A program made the position numbers and the translations under genes. Source: an uncultured Clostridium sp. (GTDB lineage Bacteria; Bacillota; Clostridia; Lachnospirales; Lachnospiraceae). Taken from it: a DNA stretch of 64,000 bases. Shown one piece after another: positions 60,697 to 64,000 of this stretch. The stretch's first letter is position 1; every line of letters begins with the position of its first letter. The stretch is from the NCBI GenBank assembly GCA_900549235.1, contig URNT01000003.1, positions 1 through 64,000 on the forward strand, read 5' to 3'. Under the pieces are notes generated by a model that worked only from the letters and a program-made list of their open reading frames with translations, was not told the origin of the DNA and made no database searches.

Positions 60697-61875
60697 CTAT
60701 TTTCTGTCTCTCTGAAGCTGCCGCTTGTGATTAATAAAGGAAAGCAGGCACATCATGACGACATTGACGCTCAGTATGCTGATGGCGGCGGTGATGCCAA
60801 TGCGGTCTGCTGCGCTTCCTACGATCTGAGGGGTGATGATCCCTCCTATGGAAGCGATGGCAGTAAGGAGTGACATTCCTATGGCTGAATCTTTAAAAAG
60901 AGGGCCGGCACCGGCGATGGAGGTTGGATAGATACCTGACATAAAAAAGCCAATTCCGATCAAAGCTGCCGTTACAGGCAGCAGGGTGTGGGAGGCAATC
61001 AGCAGAAGGAAGCATACACTGGTTCCAACCACATTTACCAGGATGATGGCTGTCTTGGAAAAACGGTGCGCCAGCCAGGCACACAGCAGCCGTCCTGCCA
61101 TAATGACCAGCCAGGTGACAGAGACCATGGTGGTGGCGAAGGAGGCATCCATAATACCGGTGCTCTGCAGATATGTAACGAACCATCCGTTTATACAATT
61201 TTCCAGCCCCAGATAAAAAAACAGTACCAGAGCGATCAAATAAAAGTCTGTCAGATTTCCTCTGACGCTGGTCTGCTGCCGGTCTGCTTCCCGGGGCTGT
61301 TTTTTCTGCTCCGTGTCATAAGAACCCAGTCCGTAGGAGAGAGTGGAGGAAATGCATAACAGGATCAGAAGCCCGATGGCCGCTCTCCATCCATAGCCCA
61401 GACGTAGGGCAAAGGCTGTGATAAAGGGAGAGAAAAATGCTCCTATTGCAAAGCTGCAGTGAAGAAGGTTCAGCACTCTTGTTGAGTGGCTGCTCACCTC
61501 GTCCACTACGATATTATTTAAAATAGTAATAGAACCTCTCGAAAGCCCCAGAAGGAACATCAGGATATACATCATCCATACGGGAGGAAGAAAGAACAGG
61601 TATAGGTAGCACAGAGGTACCAGCCCTGCAAAAAATGTAATGGAAGCCCGCCGCCCGGTTTTTGCCATTGCAAACGGGAAGATCAGGCTTGCGCTCAGGT
61701 TTCCGGCTGCCATCATGGACAAAAGCCCGCCGGCTGTTCCGTAGCTTAGGCAGGCTTCCTCGATAAGAGATGGCAGCACCGCGCCAACTGCCAGTACCGC
61801 CATCCCGCTGACGGCATAACCATAGCAGCAGCGAAGGATTTGTCCCCGCGCCCCGGAAGAATGAATTGCTTCCAT
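60697..61875 (-). CDS. MFS transporter
   Basis: A 392-residue transporter with twelve predicted membrane segments. The loop FPFAMAKTGRRASITFFAGL and LFLLGLSRGSITILNNIVVDE fit major facilitator sugar or drug transporters of the FucP/YbjJ-like type; substrate unknown. AGGAGG precedes the ATG on the minus strand. Convergent with trkH, divergent from the secreted repeat protein, so it is a single-gene transcript. Confidence 0.88.
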   Translation of the reverse strand: MEAIHSSGARGQILRCCYGYAVSGMAVLAVGAVLPSLIEEACLSYGTAGGLLSMMAAGNLSASLIFPFAMAKTGRRASITFFAGLVPLCYLYLFFLPPVWMMYILMFLLGLSRGSITILNNIVVDEVSSHSTRVLNLLHCSFAIGAFFSPFITAFALRLGYGWRAAIGLLILLCISSTLSYGLGSYDTEQKKQPREADRQQTSVRGNLTDFYLIALVLFFYLGLENCINGWFVTYLQSTGIMDASFATTMVSVTWLVIMAGRLLCAWLAHRFSKTAIILVNVVGTSVCFLLLIASHTLLPVTAALIGIGFFMSGIYPTSIAGAGPLFKDSAIGMSLLTAIASIGGIITPQIVGSAADRIGITAAISILSVNVVMMCLLSFINHKRQLQRDRK

Positions 61876-61993
61876 AAATATAAAAATCCTCCTTTGTATT
61901 ATCCTGCCTTATTATACTTTAGCTGTGGGGGAAAAACAATACCATGATGGAAAGAAATGGGAAAACTGAAATGTGAAAAAAACGTGACTTTCA

Positions 61994-62022
61994 TTGACCT
62001 TTCTTGGAAAATAGGGTATCCT
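61994..62022 (+). promoter_or_regulatory. Promoter of the secreted repeat protein gene
   Basis: TTGACC (61994-61999), a 17-base spacer, TATCCT (62017-62022), 41 bases before the start codon. Confidence 0.6.
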
Positions 62023-62062
62023 TTCAGTAAACAAATCGATCAGGAGGCAGAGACCAGACAAT

Positions 62063-62656
62063 ATGAACAGAAGAAGCATACGATCAGGAGCAGCCTGCCT
62101 TGTTCTGGCCGGGCTGATGGCTTGTGTGAGACCTGTATTTTTTACAGCGCCGGCTTTCGCTCAGGATGAAACGGCAGCAGCGGTGTACCCAAGAGGCAGC
62201 TATATTGTGGGAGAGGACATTCCTGCCGGCGAGTACGCCGTTTTTACAGAGGATGATACAGAAAATAATACCTATTCCACATGTACCCTTACCTTATATA
62301 AGGACCGGTATGATGAGGATAAGATCGGCACCTTCCGTTTTCAGCATCACGGCCTGATCACCTTGTATAAAGGACAGCATCTGATCCTGTCAAGGGGATA
62401 TGCCGTGGCAGCCGATGAGGCTGATATAAAGCCGGGAGTGTCCGGGGTGTATAAGGCCGGACGGGATATAGAGGCCGGCACCTACCGCCTGACCCCCCTT
62501 ACTTCCGACGGCGCAGGCTATGCTCTTTATAATGATGTGCGTTATTACTATGACTATATGGACGGCTATGAGACTTTTTTCCAGCCTATTACCATTGAAC
62601 TGAAGGAAGGGCAGTACCTGGAGCTTTTTGATGTGGGGAAGATTGAAAAAATTTAA
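62063..62656 (+). CDS. Small secreted protein with two GxY-DIPAGxY repeats
   Basis: A 197-residue protein with a signal peptide (MNRRSIRSGAACLVLAGLM, cleavage predicted after AFA at about residue 33). The mature part has two copies of a short motif: YPRGSYIVGEDIPAGEYAVF and VSGVYKAGRDIEAGTYRL. The I.PAGeY element recurs in many Firmicute secreted or surface proteins of unknown function and probably forms a small beta unit. It is flanked by its own promoter and the rplU leader; no neighbours hint at a role. Confidence 0.75.
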   Translation: MNRRSIRSGAACLVLAGLMACVRPVFFTAPAFAQDETAAAVYPRGSYIVGEDIPAGEYAVFTEDDTENNTYSTCTLTLYKDRYDEDKIGTFRFQHHGLITLYKGQHLILSRGYAVAADEADIKPGVSGVYKAGRDIEAGTYRLTPLTSDGAGYALYNDVRYYYDYMDGYETFFQPITIELKEGQYLELFDVGKIEKI

Positions 62657-62663
62657 AAATCCA

Positions 62664-62783
62664 GTTGACATTATAAGGTCCAGGTGCTAATATATAATAG
62701 TATGCCGCACAGCGAGGTTATAAGTGCAGAAAGCAAAAGGCTTTTGCCACCAAAGCTGGCGAGTAATGATTATAGGAGGTGCC
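62664..62783 (+). ncRNA. Ribosomal protein L21 leader with promoter
   Basis: TTGACA (62664-62669), 17 bases and TAATAT give a promoter for rplU. The following leader of about 90 bases has a strong hairpin (GCAAAAGGC against GCCTTTTGC-like bases, around 62736-62750) and the downstream AGCTGGCGAG element, consistent with the L21 leader that autoregulates rplU-rpmA operons in Firmicutes. I cannot confirm the match to the Rfam model here. Confidence 0.6.
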
Positions 62784-62787
62784 TTTC

Positions 62788-63096
62788 ATGTACGCGATTA
62801 TTGCAACAGGCGGAAAGCAGTACAAGGTAGCAGAAGGCGATGTCATTAAGGTAGAGAAACTGGGCGCAGGCGCAGGAGAGACCGTTACATTTGACCAGGT
62901 ACTGGCTGTGAACAACGGCGAGCTGCAGATCGGATGCCCAACCGTAGCCGGAGCAACTGTTACAGCAACAGTTGAGAAGGAAGGTAAGGCTAAGAAGGTT
63001 ATCGTTTACAAGTATAAGAGAAAGACTGGCTATCACAAGAAGAACGGCCACAGACAGCTTTATACTCAGGTTAAGATTGAAAAGATCAACGCTTAA
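62788..63096 (+). CDS. rplU: 50S ribosomal protein L21
   Basis: Ribosomal protein of 102 residues: MYAIIATGGKQYKVAEGD at the start and KRKTGYHKKNGHRQLYTQVK near the end are diagnostic. AGGAGG lies eight bases before ATG 62788. First gene of the rplU-prp-rpmA-obg operon. Confidence 0.97.
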   Translation: MYAIIATGGKQYKVAEGDVIKVEKLGAGAGETVTFDQVLAVNNGELQIGCPTVAGATVTATVEKEGKAKKVIVYKYKRKTGYHKKNGHRQLYTQVKIEKINA

Positions 63097-63107
63097 TTGT
63101 AAATGAT

Positions 63108-63449
63108 ATGATTCAAGCAACCGTATTAAAAGATTCCATGGATTCAGGCAATGCTTCCTATCGGGGGATCGTGATTGAAGGCCACGCAGGTTATGCTGAT
63201 GCAGGTGAGGATATTATCTGCGCAGGAGTTTCTGCTCTGGCGATCAACTTTTTTAACTCGGTGGAGACATTTACGGAAGATGAATTTGAAGGACAGGCAG
63301 GGGAGGAGGACGTACAGTTTTCGTTCCGCTTTACTTCAGATATAAGTCCTGAATCAAAGCTCCTTATGAATTCTCTTGTTCTGGGATTACAGAATATAGA
63401 GAAGGATTATGGGAAATCATATATTATCATCCGGTTTAAGGAGGTGTAA
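63108..63449 (+). CDS. prp: Ribosomal-processing cysteine protease Prp
   Basis: Cuts the N-terminal extension from ribosomal protein L27 in Firmicutes. The catalytic His26 (EGHAGYA) and Cys38 (DIICAGVSAL) are intact in this 113-residue protein. It lies between rplU and rpmA, the usual place, and rpmA here carries the extension it recognises. Confidence 0.94.
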   Translation: MIQATVLKDSMDSGNASYRGIVIEGHAGYADAGEDIICAGVSALAINFFNSVETFTEDEFEGQAGEEDVQFSFRFTSDISPESKLLMNSLVLGLQNIEKDYGKSYIIIRFKEV

Positions 63450-63452
63450 AAC

Positions 63453-63743
63453 ATGTTAAATATGAACCTTCAGTTATTCGCTCATAAGAAAGGTGTTGGT
63501 TCCACCAAGAACGGCAGAGATTCTGAGGCTAAGAGACTTGGTGCCAAGAGAGCTGACGGACAGTTCGTACTGGCTGGAAACATCCTGTACAGACAGCGCG
63601 GAACCCATATTCATCCTGGCAACAACGTAGGCAAGGGTGGCGACGATACCTTATTTGCTTTAGTAGACGGAGTTGTTAAGTTTGAAAGAAAGGGCAGAGA
63701 CAAGAAGCAGGTTTCTGTATACCCAAGGGCAATCAACGAATAA
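63453..63743 (+). CDS. rpmA: 50S ribosomal protein L27 with Prp-cleavable N-terminus
   Basis: A 96-residue ribosomal protein. The first ten residues, MLNMNLQLFA, match the LNLQ(F/L)FA signal that Prp removes, exposing the AHKKG end that reaches the peptidyl-transferase centre. AAGGAGG at the prp stop gives its ribosome site. An intrinsic terminator follows. Confidence 0.97.
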   Translation: MLNMNLQLFAHKKGVGSTKNGRDSEAKRLGAKRADGQFVLAGNILYRQRGTHIHPGNNVGKGGDDTLFALVDGVVKFERKGRDKKQVSVYPRAINE

Positions 63744-63749
63744 TTCCGA

Positions 63750-63782
63750 GGGCTCCATACTTAGCGTATGGAGTCCTTTTTA
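63750..63782 (+). terminator. Intrinsic terminator after rpmA
   Basis: GGCTCCATAC (63751-63760) pairs with GTATGGAGTCC (63766-63776, one G-T pair), followed by TTTTTATT. It separates or attenuates transcription into obg. Confidence 0.8.
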
Positions 63783-63817
63783 TTCTGCAATAGAACACAC
63801 CATAGGAGGTGCGATGT

Positions 63818-64000
63818 ATGTTTGCCGATAGTGCAAAGGTTTTTATTAAATCCGGTAAGGGCGGCGACGGTCATGTGTCCTTCCGCAGAGAGCTGTATGT
63901 TCCAAATGGCGGCCCCGACGGCGGTGACGGAGGACGGGGCGGTGACGTGATCTTTCAGGTGGATAAAGGCAAGAACACCCTGGTAGATTTCCGCCATGTC
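63818..64000 (+). CDS. obg: GTPase Obg/CgtA, 5' part only
   Basis: The first 61 codons of the Obg GTPase, which binds the large ribosomal subunit. MFADSAKVFIKSGKGGDGHV, then SFRRELYVPNGGPDGGDGG is the glycine-rich Obg fold. AGGAGG precedes ATG 63818. The GTPase domain lies beyond the window. Confidence 0.95.
   Translation, partial: MFADSAKVFIKSGKGGDGHVSFRRELYVPNGGPDGGDGGRGGDVIFQVDKGKNTLVDFRHV

Noticed and set aside
1..64000. CRISPR arrays, tRNA or rRNA genes, prophage, intact insertion sequences
   Set aside because: None found by reading; no spaced direct repeats, cloverleaf-like sequences or transposase/integrase motifs were seen.

Overview
The window looks like ordinary chromosome from a spore-forming, Gram-positive anaerobe of the Lachnospiraceae (Clostridium cluster XIVa, in the Enterocloster/Hungatella/Lachnoclostridium range). 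The basis is an alpha/beta small acid-soluble spore protein, YlbJ, the rsmD-coaD-ylbJ order known from Firmicutes, the rplU-prp-rpmA-obg block with a Prp-cleavable L27, strong AGGAGG ribosome binding sites, sigma-A promoters with 17-bp spacers, and several family types common in this group. The species assignment is inference. No rRNA, tRNA, CRISPR array, prophage or intact insertion sequence was seen.

Layout. 1-4.4 kb: tail of an Asp23/Gls24 gene, fakA, a Bax-inhibitor-1 protein, then on the minus strand peptidase T and an ATC-hydrolase-family protein. 4.6-12.4 kb: a dipeptide/oligopeptide ABC importer (two permeases, binding lipoprotein, two ATPases), an M20 dipeptidase and a GntR regulator. 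One permease and the binding protein are joined in one reading frame. 12.4-16.0 kb: ROK sugar kinase, recG, nitroreductase. 16.0-17.9 kb: a scarred stretch with a spore protein, an acetyltransferase-like remnant, an unreported 49-residue protein, an autoregulated SdpR-type repressor, a truncated SdpI-type gene abutting an antisense gene fragment, and a 164-bp hairpin element with terminal inverted repeats. 17.9-22.3 kb: AIM24-like protein, rsmD, coaD, a coiled-coil protein, ylbJ, an M23 peptidase. 22.4-26.2 kb: a heterodimeric ABC exporter, one half broken by a deletion, and an acetyltransferase. 26.2-34.5 kb: RNA modification and translation genes (rRNA m5C methyltransferase, an RsuA-HAD fusion, YgiQ, SDR, RluA-type synthase, trpS). 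34.5-35.4 kb: a MerR regulator with a textbook 19-bp-spacer promoter.

35.5-44.9 kb is the most interesting block. A LicR-type PRD/EIIA regulator and an RDD membrane protein precede a lactose/cellobiose-family PTS (EIIA, EIIB, EIIC), a stand-alone GrdB-like N-terminal domain, a cytoplasmic glycosylasparaginase-family hydrolase, an M20 peptidase, a YitT membrane protein and a MupG/DUF871-family phospho-glycosidase. The same 17-bp palindrome lies upstream of both the regulator and the PTS genes. The gene content suggests import and dismantling of a sugar joined to an amino acid or peptide; I do not recognise it as a described pathway.

44.9-46.7 kb: a DUF3791-DUF3990-DUF3791 cassette with the middle gene internally deleted, an acetyltransferase, and recU. 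46.7-52.6 kb: a his operon (hisZ, hisG, hisD, hisB, hisA and a three-domain HisF-like/HisI/HisE protein; hisC, hisH and a normal hisF are absent). 52.6-53.8 kb: a second peptidase T. 54.0-60.7 kb: a radical SAM pair, an RNase E/G lacking its zinc-link motif, and trkA-trkH. 60.7-64.0 kb: an MFS transporter, a small secreted repeat protein, and rplU-prp-rpmA-obg (obg runs off the end). Peptide use is a theme: one peptide importer and four M20-family peptidases lie in 64 kb.
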